Origin: Nageia nagi
Lineage: Eukaryota > Pinophyta
Assembly: GCA_050084985.1 (NCBI GenBank)
Contig: JBITNC010000002.1
Coordinates: forward strand, 19,158,001 to 19,222,000
DNA length: 64,000 nt
Direction of reading: 5' to 3'
This document shows, in pieces, positions 10,770-23,224 of this stretch (the stretch's first letter is position 1; each line of letters opens with the position of its first letter). The notes beneath the pieces are model-generated. The model saw only the letters and a list, made by a program, of their open reading frames with translations, was not told the DNA's origin and ran no database searches. The position numbers were made by a program, and so were the translations under genes.

Positions 10770-12430
10770 CTACCTTTCGTGTTGGGTGAATCTACGCCAC
10801 ATTACTTGATAATAATTTGAGTTATAACACGTAGCCTGTCCTGTAGCGTGGAACAGGGAAGAGGCATCCACCATAGAATTTTTATTAGGGCTTCAAATCC
10901 TCGAGGTATCACCGGCTCCCCCACATCTCCAATTAAATACTCGAAATTTTTCTAGGACTATCATTATTTTGAACGAAAACTATTTGTTTAAAGAGGACAG
11001 GATCTTACGAATCGTCGAACACGGATTTGAAGAATTGATAGTTGATTATTAGTTTAATGTGTTTTTTAAAGCATGATTCTTGGTCGTGATAAAGTAGTTA
11101 AGAGCATTCATATGACCTTAGACATTTCCCACAAGTACTCACAAATAAATGCGTGGTGTCATAATTTACGAGTTTGATTCTTGGTTGTTACTGGAGAGAC
11201 ATTTTCAACTAGTACTCACACATGTTAATTTGATATGTAGAACTCTAATGATTTTCTTCTATAAAGTTGAGGTTACTAGTCTATAGTTGGATCGTAAGCT
11301 ACGATAGTTCTATCATGTGAATAGGTATCGAAAAGTGGTGATTTCGCTAAGTGTAATTAATAATAAAGTATTGAAGTTTAATTTTCAATAAAAAAATAAT
11401 AAAATCAAAAAGGAGTTATCAATATCTAGTAATTTATGGCGAAACATAAGGTACTTTTTGGGTCACCAAAATAGGATTGCGCTAATAGTGCCAAAGGAAC
11501 ATGTTGGTAAAGTGGCAACTTGTAATAAAAGGATGTCATATTATATATGGATGGAAAGGAAAATAAGTCTAATTTTTAGAAATAAACTACCCATAAATAA
11601 TAAAGTAAGATCATTATGAAAAATCTTAGGTGAAAGTGAATGTATTCAACGACTACTATTGAGGAAGAATGGATAAGTGCACTACATGGAATTATTGATA
11701 GAGGTACCAATTTCCATATAAAATATAGCGAATCTTATATGGTTGGAAAGGTATCTAAAATCAATATCTAACACAAGAAAAACTACCTAAAAAGGAGATC
11801 CAAAACAAAAGTTATTGCTCTCGAAAGAAAATTGGTCTTTAATAAGGTAAATTGATACAACAACAATTATCTCCAAATCTAGCGTATGAAATGAAAATTA
11901 AATGAATAACCACTAGGCTAAAATAGCATAAAATAGAATAATTTCACCTTAGTTTAGCTCCACGTCTATCATATAATATTGTAAGAGTAATTTATATTCA
12001 CTACACATCCAAAAATGGGAAATACAAACACATAAATGAAGGGAAAAAATTTTAGAGTGTTTTCACTTGGTATTTCTTGTGTAACTAATATAAATTTCCC
12101 AACTAAGTCGATCTAAATTGAACTAAACTACAATAAGTATGGTTCATGCATAATAAGGAAAAAATAATTTGTGAATTCCTATCCTTTACAACTAGAAAAG
12201 ATTTTGATCGCTACAAAATCAAATTAAGAAGAAGATTTGATAGCAACAAGATCAAATTAGGAGCATTAAATACTTAGCTACATGATAAGCACTTGAGGTG
12301 ATGGTTGTTGGAGGAGAGTGGTGGAATTCAATGAATCTGATCAAATCTAATTGGATTTAAAACATGCAAATAAGATGTTACCAAGTTGAAAAATCATACC
12401 AGTAAACATTACAATCTTTCATTCTTTCCC
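10770..12430. other. MYB upstream region and AT-rich spacer
   Basis: No coding family recognised. The first 200 bases keep the higher GC of the gene neighbourhood. Beyond about 11000 the sequence is AT-rich and may include the 3' end and LTR of the minus-strand copia remnant that follows, but I could not find LTR ends. Confidence 0.4.
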
Positions 12431-12439
12431 TTAATGTCA

Positions 12440-14400
12440 ATAGTTTGTATATCAATTATGCCTCTAAGATAAAGAAATCAATCAATCACCAATGATTCAA
12501 TGAAGATGTTTGTAAGTTGATCTTTAATCTTGCATTTACTTGAAACTCAATAAATCCATCTTATACTAAATCTCCCATGAAATGATATCGAATGTTGATA
12601 TGCTTGCTCTCGATATTGGTGTTATCATAATGGATTTTAATAGACTAGGGAATCTCCATACTTAGATCTTCAAATAATCTTTCCATCCAAATGATTTTAA
12701 TGAAAGAAGAGGAGGCAATGATGTATTGTACTTTTGTACTAGATAGATAAATTTTTTGTTACTTGTTACTACTCTAAAAAACTTGCAATTTGCTAAATAA
12801 GTCATACCTAAATATGCTTTTTCAATCATCATCACTTCTTGCCTAATTTGCATCTGTGTATGCTACTAAATCTTCAAATTTTATAGCTTTATACCAAAGG
12901 CCAATTATTTTGGTACCGCTTACGTAGCAAAGAATTATGTTGATCATTTTCCAATAAGATTCATGTGGTGAATGCATAAATTAAGCTACTAGACTAACTA
13001 CAAACATGATATCAGATCACATAGCTATAAGATACATCAAACTAGTGATTAGCAACCTATATAGGGTTACATCAATAAGAGGAGAAGAATCCTCCATCAA
13101 TTTGCAACCAATTATGATTGGAGTAGTGGTTGGTTTGCATTCCTTCATGGTAAATCTAGTAAGCATGTCATCAATATACTTGGTCTGAGTGATGAAGATA
13201 TCATTGGATGACTAATGAACTTACATACCTAGAAAATATTATATTTCATCCAGATCATTCATTTCAAAGTCATTCATCATGGCAATCTTAAATTATTACA
13301 ACATGAAAGTGGGAGTGCTCATGAAGATGATATCGTAAATGCATATAAAGATGATGATAAAGTCAAACCCATTTACCTTTATGTACAATGTAGCTTCTAT
13401 TGAACACCTTTGATAATCGTGTTAGTGGAAATAGGTATTAGTTTGAGAGTACCATGCTCTCAATATTTGCTTGATCTTATAAAGAGCTTTCTTCATCTTA
13501 TACACTTTAACTTTATGTTAGCGATTATGAATCCTTGGGGTTGATTTGTGTACACTTCTTTCAAATTGATATTCAACAAGGTTGATTTTAACATCCATTT
13601 GGTAAACTATAAGGTCAAAATGGGATGCTAGAGCTAGTAGAGATCTAACGATTGAAGCAAATGTTTCCTCATAGTCTACGCCTTCTTGTTAAATGTAGCC
13701 TTTCACTACCAGGTGAGCTTTATGTTTGTCAATGTTATAATCAATATTGTACTTGAGCTTATAGATTCACCTGATGCTAATGATATTTTTATCTTTTTTT
13801 AGGAGTGACAAGCTCTCAAGAATCATTTCTCTAGATCTATTCTATCTCATATTGCATCGCTTGTCACCAATCTTCATTTGTTACTGTTTCTTTGAAGTTA
13901 CTTAGCTTGATAAATGAAGAGAACATCAAGGTGTAGTTGATCACACGATTAGCCCCCTTTATTGTTATTAGGTCACTCTTATGGATAAATTTTCATCCAA
14001 TATTTGCAAGTGTGGATGATCTCTAGCTACCCTTTTCTTATGTTTGTTACCAATGTGAGAAGGAGACGTCACTACAAGGATGTTGGGTTGTTGAGGTTGT
14101 AATGACATAACAAACTCATTGGAAGTGGAGACTTCTAACTCTAGAGTGATGGTTGGAATCTAACTCCTGGTATGCTCCACCTTCTTTGAAGATTACTCCT
14201 AACTAATGTACAACTTGGTATGGATTGGATCATAGCATCTATAAGCTTTGAACTTGTCATAATATTCAACAAAGATATATAAGCTTCTCATACCTGCTTC
14301 AAGGATCCATGCGTTCAATGACTCTATATTGTTTGAAGTGAAATGCCTAAATAGTCAATCTTGAATATAGGTAGTTGCCCAAAATTTACACTTTGAATTT
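12440..14400 (-). pseudogene. Ty1/copia pol remnant: integrase tail, reverse transcriptase, RNase H
   Basis: On the minus strand, from 14400 downwards, broken frames give the end of copia integrase (a phrase like KAYRCYDPI). RT follows from about 13880 (WCQAMQYEIESI, then KYNIDYNIDKHKAHLVVKGY and GVDYEETFA), then YFLGM and TKYIDDMLTRF near 13150-13240. RNase H comes last, with LSSTKVQYIIASS near 12760 and IRYHFMGDLV near 12600. This order and these motifs are diagnostic of Ty1/copia pol. Several frameshifts and stops make it non-functional. Gag, protease and the LTRs are not recognised. It is on the same strand as the MYB gene, about 2 kb upstream of it. Confidence 0.85.
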
Positions 14401-15560
14401 TAGATCTATATCACAACCACTTAAAAAATTATTGCAATATATTCAATTTGTATCTTCGTTACATCTTCCAACCTTCAAAAGTATTTTTAACATGATATTC
14501 AATATTATTCGAAATTATAAAATTGTTGTGAATATTTTCCCTTTAAGATATATATAAAAAAAAATTAGCGACGAGACTTGGTAAAGTTTCTTTTCAACTT
14601 TACCGTGAGGATGACCTCACCTCCGTGCTTTATACGGTAGATGATTTTCATATGCGTTTACACATTGGATCCACTAAAATGCCTTGCGTATGTTCGCCTA
14701 CACCGTGTTTTCCAACGGACGCGACACTCAAGTCATTATGCATCCATCTCAAACGTTGAATTCCACACCCCCACCGCCGCGTTTAATTGGACATGTGCTG
14801 CAACAACAACAATGCCAATTACAAGACGACAAATTGACGTGGCATGATATCCTAGAATTTCCTCGTCTTTTTCATTTTTCGGCGCCTAAAATTCCTCCAA
14901 TCCTGACCGCCCATATGTTCGTATTACATAGACACCTTGTAAAGATTCAATAACATGTGAGAAGGTCAATTAAATTCGCGCCGACCTTTGAAATGACTTG
15001 CACGGCGGATGCTGGTCAAAGGATTTATGTGTCACCATTTTCACCTGGCTCAATCAATGGCCAATTCAAAAGATCAAGCTCACCATGTCAGAAGTTCAAT
15101 GTACTCCATGAATCATTTCATTCTATGTCTGTGATATCTACTGATCTACTGAATAGTTGCGTGTAACGGTACCTATGCTTATCTGTTGCAGTATTCCTCT
15201 CAATTCAAGATCGCAATCCAATGGGTTGTCAAAAACAGTGTTTTGCCGTTTCGGGTGACTACGATGCCTTGGGATCTCTTTCTGGGGACAATTATATTTT
15301 AATGTTACCAATTCCATTATCATGAAATCCAGGATCCGAAGTCGAGATTATATGCTTTCGGGATTGCATAGTTTAGGATTAAAAGTCTTGTAATCAGTCA
15401 AAGTTTGCTTGGCAGAGCATAAATCCGGTATCATAATTGGAAAACGGTGACGTAAGGAACTGCTGGACCGTTGACATTTGTTCAATTAATCAAGCCCCAA
15501 TGTTCTCAGCAATACTGTGCCAGGCAACTTGCCAGCAGACTATTGGAATTCCACACCCGC
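14401..15560. other. Higher-GC unique-looking segment, no gene recognised
   Basis: From about 14570 the composition shifts to more balanced GC with CpG dinucleotides, unlike the flanking retroelement debris. Overlapping open frames at 14641-14953 and 14957-15166 have no recognisable features. Two small hairpins sit at 14578-14622: a 9-base stem ggtaaagtt/aactttacc and a 6-base stem gtgagg/cctcac. It could be a gene relic, a regulatory region or a non-coding RNA locus; nothing decides. Confidence 0.35.
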
Positions 15561-16700
15561 ATAGAACAAAATTGTACCAAATGTAGGAAAGCCTATAAAC
15601 ATTTTTAAGTTTTTTGGCTGCCTTTCCAAAGACAAAACATTTGCGCACTGTAGTGAAGACTGAATGCTTGCAAATTGCAATCACGGGTATTAAACAGTGG
15701 TGTGATGTACTTAAAGATGGATTCTTGTTGAATTACATTAGTTTCAGTAGTGCACTTAGAGATGAAAAATACATGAAATATATTTGGAGTTGAGACATAG
15801 TACACCAAGAAATAGTTATTATTCACTGCAGATAATTAGAATGTGAATGTAATAATGTGTTCTTGGTCCTCTAAAATTACAAAAATAGACATGTAAAATC
15901 TTTATTTACAAATATGGTTCTATCATTTTAAGTTACGACTTTATTCAGATTTCATTTAGATTGTTTGCTTGTTTGATACACTCTCTCATTTTCTTAAAAA
16001 GATTTTCAGCTTCCTTAAAAATCCTGTCTAATGATCTACAAAAATACATGTTATGTGAATTTAGGTTGATTATGCTTACTTTATTCTGAATGGAGCACTG
16101 TAAAAGATAAACATTCATAAAGAAGTTTATGCACAACGTTTTTGAGATAATCTTAACAATCTGAATGTAGTAACGAAATCATTTCTGTAAATAAAAAATT
16201 TATAGAACCATTGTTATAATTTTTGGATTTTTTATAACTATTTTTGTAATTTACCTAAATTATAAGGGACTATGATTTTATGGACGCATAGCAGAGCCAT
16301 GACTTGCCATGTTTCAAACTTTTCTTTTGGGTCGTTGACATATGCTCAATGATTTTCGCCAGCGGTGCTCAGAGTGTGGGATTCCATACACACGATCTCA
16401 AACAGTTTTATCCGACAGCTGGAAAGAACAAATATGGCACATTGTATTATTAAATACAAAAAGTAGGAAGCTCCGACACGCCAGAGGAAGCAATGCCATC
16501 CAAGTTTATGTGTATAAAACACGAGATAGAATGAAAAAATATGATTGCGCGTGCCTGACGGCTTTTACACTCTACCTGTTTATGTTTAATATTTTATTGT
16601 ATAGGCGAGAGAATGAATGAACTTGTCCTGCTAAAAATAGGCCATTCTTGTTGACCAACATGAAGCAGAGAATCTGCAATTTAATTTCATATTCACATAT
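15561..16700. other. Intergenic, nothing recognised
   Basis: Mostly AT-rich. A 92-codon plus-strand frame at 16342-16620 has no family resemblance and a hydrophobic C-terminal end; I do not count it as a gene. Confidence 0.35.
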
Positions 16701-16701
16701 A

Positions 16702-17197
16702 GGGGAGAGGATTCAGTAGTTGTGTATTTTAAGTTTTTTAAAATTTGATTTAATAAAGTTGAATTCTTTTTAAGTTGTATATTTAATTAATTTATTTAAT
16801 TTGATGATGATTAGAAATTTTAATTATAATTTGTAAGTAAATAATTAAAGGAGAAAAAACTTATAAAAACTTTAAAATGATTAAATTTTATTAAATTATA
16901 TTTTAGAAGGTAAGTTAAAGTGTAGAGTAATAAAATTAAAAGTATTACTTATGGTTAACTTATTAAAATAAAAATTTATAAAAATTGATAATTTTTTTTT
17001 AATGAGAAAGTCACCTCTTTGCAGTGAGAAAATGTCTCTTATTTTTTTAGAGTTTCAATTATCAATCTTCAACTTGTTTATTCGTCAATTCATTAAAAAA
17101 AAAAACACAACAATTGATAATTTAATGCATAACTAATAAACCAAATATATTCTATAATAATAACGCTGGAAGGTGCTAAGTACTGAATCCTCTCCCC
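16702..17197. mobile_element. MITE, 496 bases, 17-base perfect terminal inverted repeats, TA target
   Basis: The left end GGGGAGAGGATTCAGTA (16702-16718) and right end TACTGAATCCTCTCCCC (17181-17197) are exact inverted repeats. Both are flanked by TA (16700-16701 and 17198-17199), the target duplication of Tc1/mariner-type elements. The interior is very AT-rich and has no transposase, so this is a non-autonomous miniature element. The terminal sequence is not the usual plant Stowaway CTCCCTCC end, so the superfamily is uncertain; no 3-, 8- or 9-base duplication fits. The perfect ends suggest relatively recent insertion compared with the surrounding debris. Confidence 0.88.
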
Positions 17198-17199
17198 TA

Positions 17200-18350
17200 T
17201 TTAGATGTCCTTGTGCAAGATGATACAGAGGTGAATTGTCTATACAAATTACTCTAATCCATCACTGTCCTCTTCTTCTACTCCCAATTAATTACCCTTT
17301 CTTTTCATCTTAAAGTTGACAACTCAGAAAATTAATTTTACGCGTACCATATTCCGACCTTAGGATCCTTGCGGTTGCGCTCACAATTTATTTCATACTT
17401 GAAGATTTACTAAAACTGGATAATAATGGGCTATGACTCTAGAGCATGCAGACCAGCCTGTCGGTGAATAGGCAAATCAATGAAGCCTATATTCATCAAG
17501 TTGTGGACTAGTCAACAGTTCCTCGAGCTTTAAGAACCAAATCCGAAATGTCTCCATCGGATCTAAAAAGGAGGACTTTTTCAAGTCCACTTAAACATCG
17601 ATAAGACTTGAATAATTGAGTTCCTTTTCAGTCCAACGTGGCACAACTTTGTTTCCACAGCATTCGTCTTGGCAGACGGAACTTCAAAATTTTCTCGTCT
17701 TTTTTCGACTTTTATGGGCGGAATTTGTTTTGATTGGGCCGCCTACTTCTGTTATAAATCACCTCGGTCCAAGATCCCGGCTATTCCTCATATGTGGGGT
17801 CGAACCCTTCATGTCAACAGTAAGACTCTGCAACTCAGTTTCGTTAACGACAACATATACTTTCCAATGCCACGATGGAGGACAATGCTTAACAAATTTA
17901 AAAAAAATCCTGGTGCACACTTCACATTAATATCAATTTCACATTCATTGCGAAGAAGAACAAAACCTGTTTCTGAAGTGACAAGATTCTACTCTTGGTA
18001 TGCTCCATTAATGCACTCCCACGAATTTCAGGACCTTACCCTTAAAGTCTGAAAGAACATTATTTGAATTCCTAAGTTGTTTGACAATTCTACGGCCTTG
18101 AATTCATAGAAAATGATTGAGGGCCCCTCTTAGAAGGTCGGGGGCCGGGGCAAAGTATCCGAATTCCAAAGACCGCAATTTTTTCTTGAATGATTGAGAT
18201 GGGATGGTATCGAATTTCACGTGACGAATGTCCTGACGTCCTTGGATATGGCTTTCCATCACCGAAGGCCGAGAATGGAATGGACCGCAGAGACGTGTGC
18301 ACGTCACTAACTTGAAACAGCAACCACGAATCTACGGTAATGCATTTTGA
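17200..18350. other. Higher-GC segment with unrecognised ORFs
   Basis: Composition is closer to genic DNA than to the flanking repeats. The best frame is 17669-18052 (plus, 127 codons), rich in Phe, Ser and Arg, overlapped by another frame at 17616-17930. Neither shows a domain, signal peptide or clear codon bias. A minus-strand frame at 18090-18323 is equally anonymous. It might be a pseudogene or unique intergenic sequence between the MITE and LTR copy A. Confidence 0.3.
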
Positions 18351-18352
18351 TT

Positions 18353-21300
18353 GGATAAGATGACGAGTTCTCTCACCGAATTTTATTATGGATGTTAGTT
18401 AATGAAATAACAGGTCATCTTGGCCATGAGATTGATTGAGCCCGATTTGTAAACGTAAGCATAATGAGATTTGATTGAAAAGTTGGAGTTGGTAATAAAT
18501 AGCATGTTATTATGTTTTGTATTATAGCAATGTTTTGTAGTAATGTCGTAGTATACAAGGGTTTATAATGGCATCATGAGATTTGATCACAAATTTTTTA
18601 TTGTTGGAATGCATTCAAATACCAAAATACCTAAAACCAGTGTTGGTAATGGATCACATTTTTTTATGTTTTGTATTATAACAATGTTTTATAATTATTT
18701 TGTTTTTATTTTTCTAGAATAAGTAAAAATTAAATTCATATATGCTTTTTAAAGGGTTTGGCCTTTCATTTGTCTTAGAAGACTCAAAATAATATCTTTT
18801 CTAAATTTTCAAAATTACCTAGCAAAAGCTTAAACTATAAAATTATCTTTCAATATGCCTTGTAAGCAAAAGCTTTAAACTATGAAATTATCCTCTAATA
18901 TGCTTTGCAAATAAAAGGTTATAGTAAAAATTTCAAGGTCACTATCTTCATCATTGAAAAACATTTCGTTCTTTCTCTGAGTTTGGACTATAGTTGATTG
19001 CCTTTTGATTTACTTTGGGATTTTTGCCTCTAGATCTTACGGAGGTTGCAACTCTTGAAATGCCTTTCTAGGACATCATATTTGTAGATGATAAAATGCA
19101 AACCTAATTGAATGGGAAAAGATGTTACTAAGATATATCTACTTATATTACGAGCATATTATGGAGCTTCTTGCATGAGATGCTTAACAGAACAAACACC
19201 TAATGTAGATTTGGAATGACAAGTATGATGATAATAACATAATTGAATGAAGTAACTTACCAAACCTACATGAGAAAAGAATGATAAGTACCCATGCATT
19301 TACTTGGGAGACCTTTGAGTAGTTATTTGAACTTGATTCGATATGAATGGACAATTAGGAATGTGGGTGTGAAGATCTAATGTATCTATGTTTGCAACGT
19401 TGGCACTGGGAAGGAATGCAACCTAGCATTGACGTTGGTAGTTATGTGAAGCCTAAGAAAACTTAATTCTGGATCCAACAACCAATAAACCAAGCCTCAA
19501 TGTATATTGTGAAGAAGTTGCAAATAACTTTGGAGTGTAACATAACAGATTTCAATTTCGATAGGTGGTATCTTATTAAGTTTTTATGAGAGATATGCAT
19601 GATCCTATTAAGATGAAATCTTGATTATCATCCCATGCATATGTTTATCTATTTATAGGCATAAGAGATTACCTAAAAGTATCGTTGTAGATTAGCATCG
19701 ATGCTCATAATCCCTTGCACAAAATAAAGATAAACATACAAAAGATATAGCTTAAGTGTTCCTTTATATATAATAATGCCTAACATAATGCTACATAGAT
19801 CATATATCCTAATGATCATATGACAACAATTTTGGTCCAAAAAAGGATGGCAAATTAGGAGTGAATAGTTATCCCCCTTTGCAAGTTTCAATGAAATGAA
19901 ATAAAATCATACTTGCAATGGAAAGAGAGAAGAAAAATAATACTTCCTTGAACTTGGTACAACTTTAAATCAATAATTTATTTGAATGTTTTTTCCCCTT
20001 CTTTTCATTGATTATATGGAAGTGTTGACTATTATGAATCAAGTGTAAAGAACCTATAAGAAAATAGAAATACCTTCCAAAGTTCATAGCAACATGTGGA
20101 ATATAAATCCTTAAAGCTTTCTGTTAGGATTTACATATTAAATAAAATAATCTCTTGAGAAAATAACTTTAATCAATAATAACAAAAAACTATTAACCAT
20201 CATACAAGAACAATAAAGCATGTAAAATCAAAGATAACAGAACATATAAAGAGGTTCACCCAATGTGGGCTACATCCCCAGAGAAACACTAGTCCTTTGT
20301 CTTATCATCAAAATAATACATGAGAGAATATTCTTGCAATACAAACAGTTGCAACTTCCTCTCTAAAATCCATCAACATTTCTTCATGAGTTTCTCTTAC
20401 ATATAATCACTACACAATGAACAACATGCAAAATAACTTTATATCTAACAAGCTCTACACGAGTATTAGATCTACAAGGCTTACATAAATAGGAATTCAC
20501 AATCTCATGCAACCACCAAATCTACAAGGCTAATAATAGCAATGGAAAAGATCTAATTCTAAGAATAGACTCGTACAAAACTTAGAAATGCTCAACTAGC
20601 ACTCCCAACCTCCCAAAATAGTCTTAACTAAGTATTTCAAGCTCCAAAGCCAACATTTTCACTATCCATTGATATGTCATTGATAAATAAACGTTAATGA
20701 AAGAAACTCTATTCTAGAACTTACTAACTTTCATCATCCATAGATATATCATTGATAAAAGGAACATAAATTAAAGAAACTATGCAAGGGTGTACTTTAT
20801 GCAATCGAAAGTACTAAAACAAAACCTTAAAATCTTCACATTAAACTTATCATTGCATATGCCCTTTTCCTTAGGTGCCATTAGGAATCTTAAAATCTCG
20901 AGATCATGTGAGTATGAGAACTTATGAACTTTTTGAAATCTTTCTTAATATATAAAAATTATAGAACATTTAAGATCATATGAGTATAAATGATATATTT
21001 TTAAAAAAATTATGAATTGTTTAAGGAAGATAATGTAGAAGAAAAATTTACCTATACTTACCTATTGGAGGAATCATGAAAATTGAAGTCTTTATGATGA
21101 GATGCCTTATGCACACTACCTTTGATGTTTACAACAGTATCAACGATAGTGAAAATGAGATATCTTTCTTTGATTTTTGAGAAATCAAATTGTATAAATT
21201 GAAATGATTTATTTTTATGGGACATTTTCTTGAAATTATTCTTTGAATGACCTACCTTAGCTTGGATGAAAAATTCTTTTTGAACCTCATTTATCACTTT

Positions 21301-22133
21301 TTTATTTTATTTTTAATAATCATTTTCTTGAAACCAAGGGCCTTATATAGCTTTGAAATAAATGCATAAAATGACATGTAACTATTCTGAAAAGGGTCAT
21401 TTTTAGAGTTTTATTTCAAGAGTGAAGATTATTGCCATTGATTTCCATGCTTGAAATTAGACATATCTATAAAATTTTGTTACTTGGATGTGCAAAAATA
21501 GGACCACCAATGGTCCATTCTGGTCATATTTGAACTTCTAGTGGTCCGTTTCATGTATCCATTTTCTTGGAATTTGAACCAACAAGAGATGTTCTCGAAG
21601 TTGAATTGATTTCTTCTTCCATTTATTCCTGAGGGTGCTTCATTTTAAGGTTAATATAGGTTTTATACAAGTTGTTGAAGGTGTTTTGATAGTTCTATGG
21701 TATTTTTGAAATATATATTTGATGAGTTAAAGATTTAAATTTGATTCAAGGAGGATTGCAAGTTGGAGGAGTTTTTGCTATTTTGTAATAGAGTATTCCA
21801 TATTCATAATAATTTGTAATTACCATTTGGTCCCCATAATAAAGAAGAGTTGTTAAACTAGATGTACTTCCACATTGGGAGGAACCAATGTAAATTTGAT
21901 TATGTTATTTTATGTGATTATTGATTTTGATGTTGTTAGTTATTTCCTTTCATATTCTTGTAATTACACCTTAAATTTCATCAATGAACTCTATAAAAAA
22001 AGGACCTCCAATAACACCTATTTTTAGACTGGCAACAACCCATTTTTTGCATGATTAGATTCTAAAATTTCAATTGGAAGTTTTGTATGTGATGAACTTT
22101 TGAATAGCATTTCTTATGAAGTTTTACATATCA
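18353..22133 (+). mobile_element. Ty3/gypsy LTR, copy A (about 3.2 kb plus a nested 534-base insert)
   Basis: The right end is well fixed: the sequence ends ...CA at 22132-22133, two bases before a tRNA-iMet primer-binding site. The left end is the start of detectable similarity to copy B (23225 onwards) at ggataaga. Copies A and B run parallel from 'cttggccatgagatt' (18419 / 23294) to about 21370 / 25358, and A and C run parallel from about 20930 / 39718 to the PBS. A TATA-like ttatatag at about 21342-21349 fits an LTR promoter. The length fits the long-LTR chromovirus or Tat-type plant gypsy elements. Confidence 0.8.
20122..20655 (-). mobile_element. Solo LTR of a Ty1/copia-type element nested in LTR copy A
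   Basis: Copy A has 534 bases here that are absent from the matching place in copy B (about 24625). The insert starts TGTTAG and ends CCAACA (TG...CA with inverted ends) and is flanked by ctttc (20117-20121) and ttttc (20656-20660), a 5-base target duplication with one mismatch. Read on the minus strand it contains a 'ggggatgtagcccacattgg' phrase, reminiscent of the conserved segment near the 3' side of many plant copia LTRs, which sets its orientation. A solo LTR is the usual product of recombination between the two LTRs of a full element. Confidence 0.82.
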
Positions 22134-22135
22134 AG

Positions 22136-22146
22136 TGGTATCAGAG
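22136..22146 (+). promoter_or_regulatory. Primer-binding site, initiator tRNA-Met type (copy A)
   Basis: TGGTATCAGAG is complementary to the 3' end of plant initiator tRNA-Met, which primes minus-strand synthesis in many LTR retrotransposons. It sits two bases after the CA end of LTR copy A; the equivalent in copy C is at 40923. Confidence 0.85.
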
Positions 22147-22169
22147 AATTCAATAGTTCAAATTAGGAA

Positions 22170-22690
22170 TTATGAATGTAGGTAGAAGATCTCAAGGAGT
22201 TGATTTGATTCCTCCTAATCCTAAGATTGGAAGAAGGTATAAAAATACCAATTCAATGGAAGACCAAGAAGGAAAATGAATAAGATAACCCATAATAGAT
22301 GTTGATTTGAGTTTCAAGTTTGAGAAGAGATTTCTAACAATGGAGACTAATATGGATAGGATCATAAAATTACTTCTAAGAAGTCAAACTAGGGAGGAAC
22401 CAAAAAGATATAAGTTTGATAGAATATCATATTATAATCTTGGGCCTTCTCATGCCACTACATCTTTTCCATTCAAAGTAGAGGCCAAGGTCAAAATCCC
22501 TACTTTTGGAGGAGAGGTAGATGCTAAAAAGCTTAGTAATTAGTTGAAGCAACTAGAGGTATATATTTTTAGGTTCAATGTGTCGATAATATTGTTCAAA
22601 AAATTTCATTTGTAAGATTCAAAATGGGAGATCATGCATTGATTTGGTGGGAAAATCATGTGGATTCCCTAAAGCATGAAAAATAACCAT
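22170..22690 (+). pseudogene. Gypsy gag stub following LTR copy A, truncated
   Basis: A 78-codon open frame (22307-22543) ends in VEAKVKIPTFGGEVDAKKL. After a stop where Trp is expected, it continues LKQLEVYIF and, near 22626-22650, DHALIWWENH. These are hallmark phrases of the Retrotrans_gag domain in plant gypsy elements. The same sequence occurs in copy C (41265-41470). Homology stops near 22690, where unrelated AT-rich DNA begins, so the element was cut off after about 550 bases of body. Confidence 0.82.
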
Positions 22691-23224
22691 TTATCTCTTC
22701 TTACACAACACAAATCAGGTTTAGCATCAAGGTAGGCATTAGAGCCCAATGTAATTTTTTTTAAAAAAATCCAAAATACTACCGCTATGACACCAATGTA
22801 TAAATCAATATTAGCATCATCAAAAATATTATATGGCATCATATTTTTCATCATATTGCATCACACTTCATCATAATGGGCTTCATAAAAATACATTTTG
22901 CATAAATTATAACATAATTGGGCATCAAGTATTATGTCACTGGTGTTAGGTATTGTGTCAAAAAATGTAAAATTTTTGAAAAAAATTTATATTTAATTAT
23001 TTTGTGCATATCCTACAATCATTTTAATCCATAAAATTCAATTTTAAAGAGTATTTGATGTATCTATAAACCCTATTGCAAATATCCCAATGTGGTGCAT
23101 GCTTTGAGGATGTTGGAAAAGGTGAATTGATTTGGTTAGACTAGTGTTGTTGTTTGTTACATTTGGTGAAAGAAAATCCAATTTTAAATAGTATTTACCA
23201 ATTTATTTCATGCTTTAAGGATGT
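22691..23224. other. AT-rich spacer between LTR copies A and B
   Basis: No coding resemblance. It contains 'catcatat' and 'gcatca' rich low-complexity stretches around 22800-22880. It is too short to be the interior of an element between A and B. Confidence 0.4.

Noticed and set aside
14578-14622. MicroRNA precursor
   Set aside because: Stems of 9 and 6 bases are far too short for a plant pre-miRNA.
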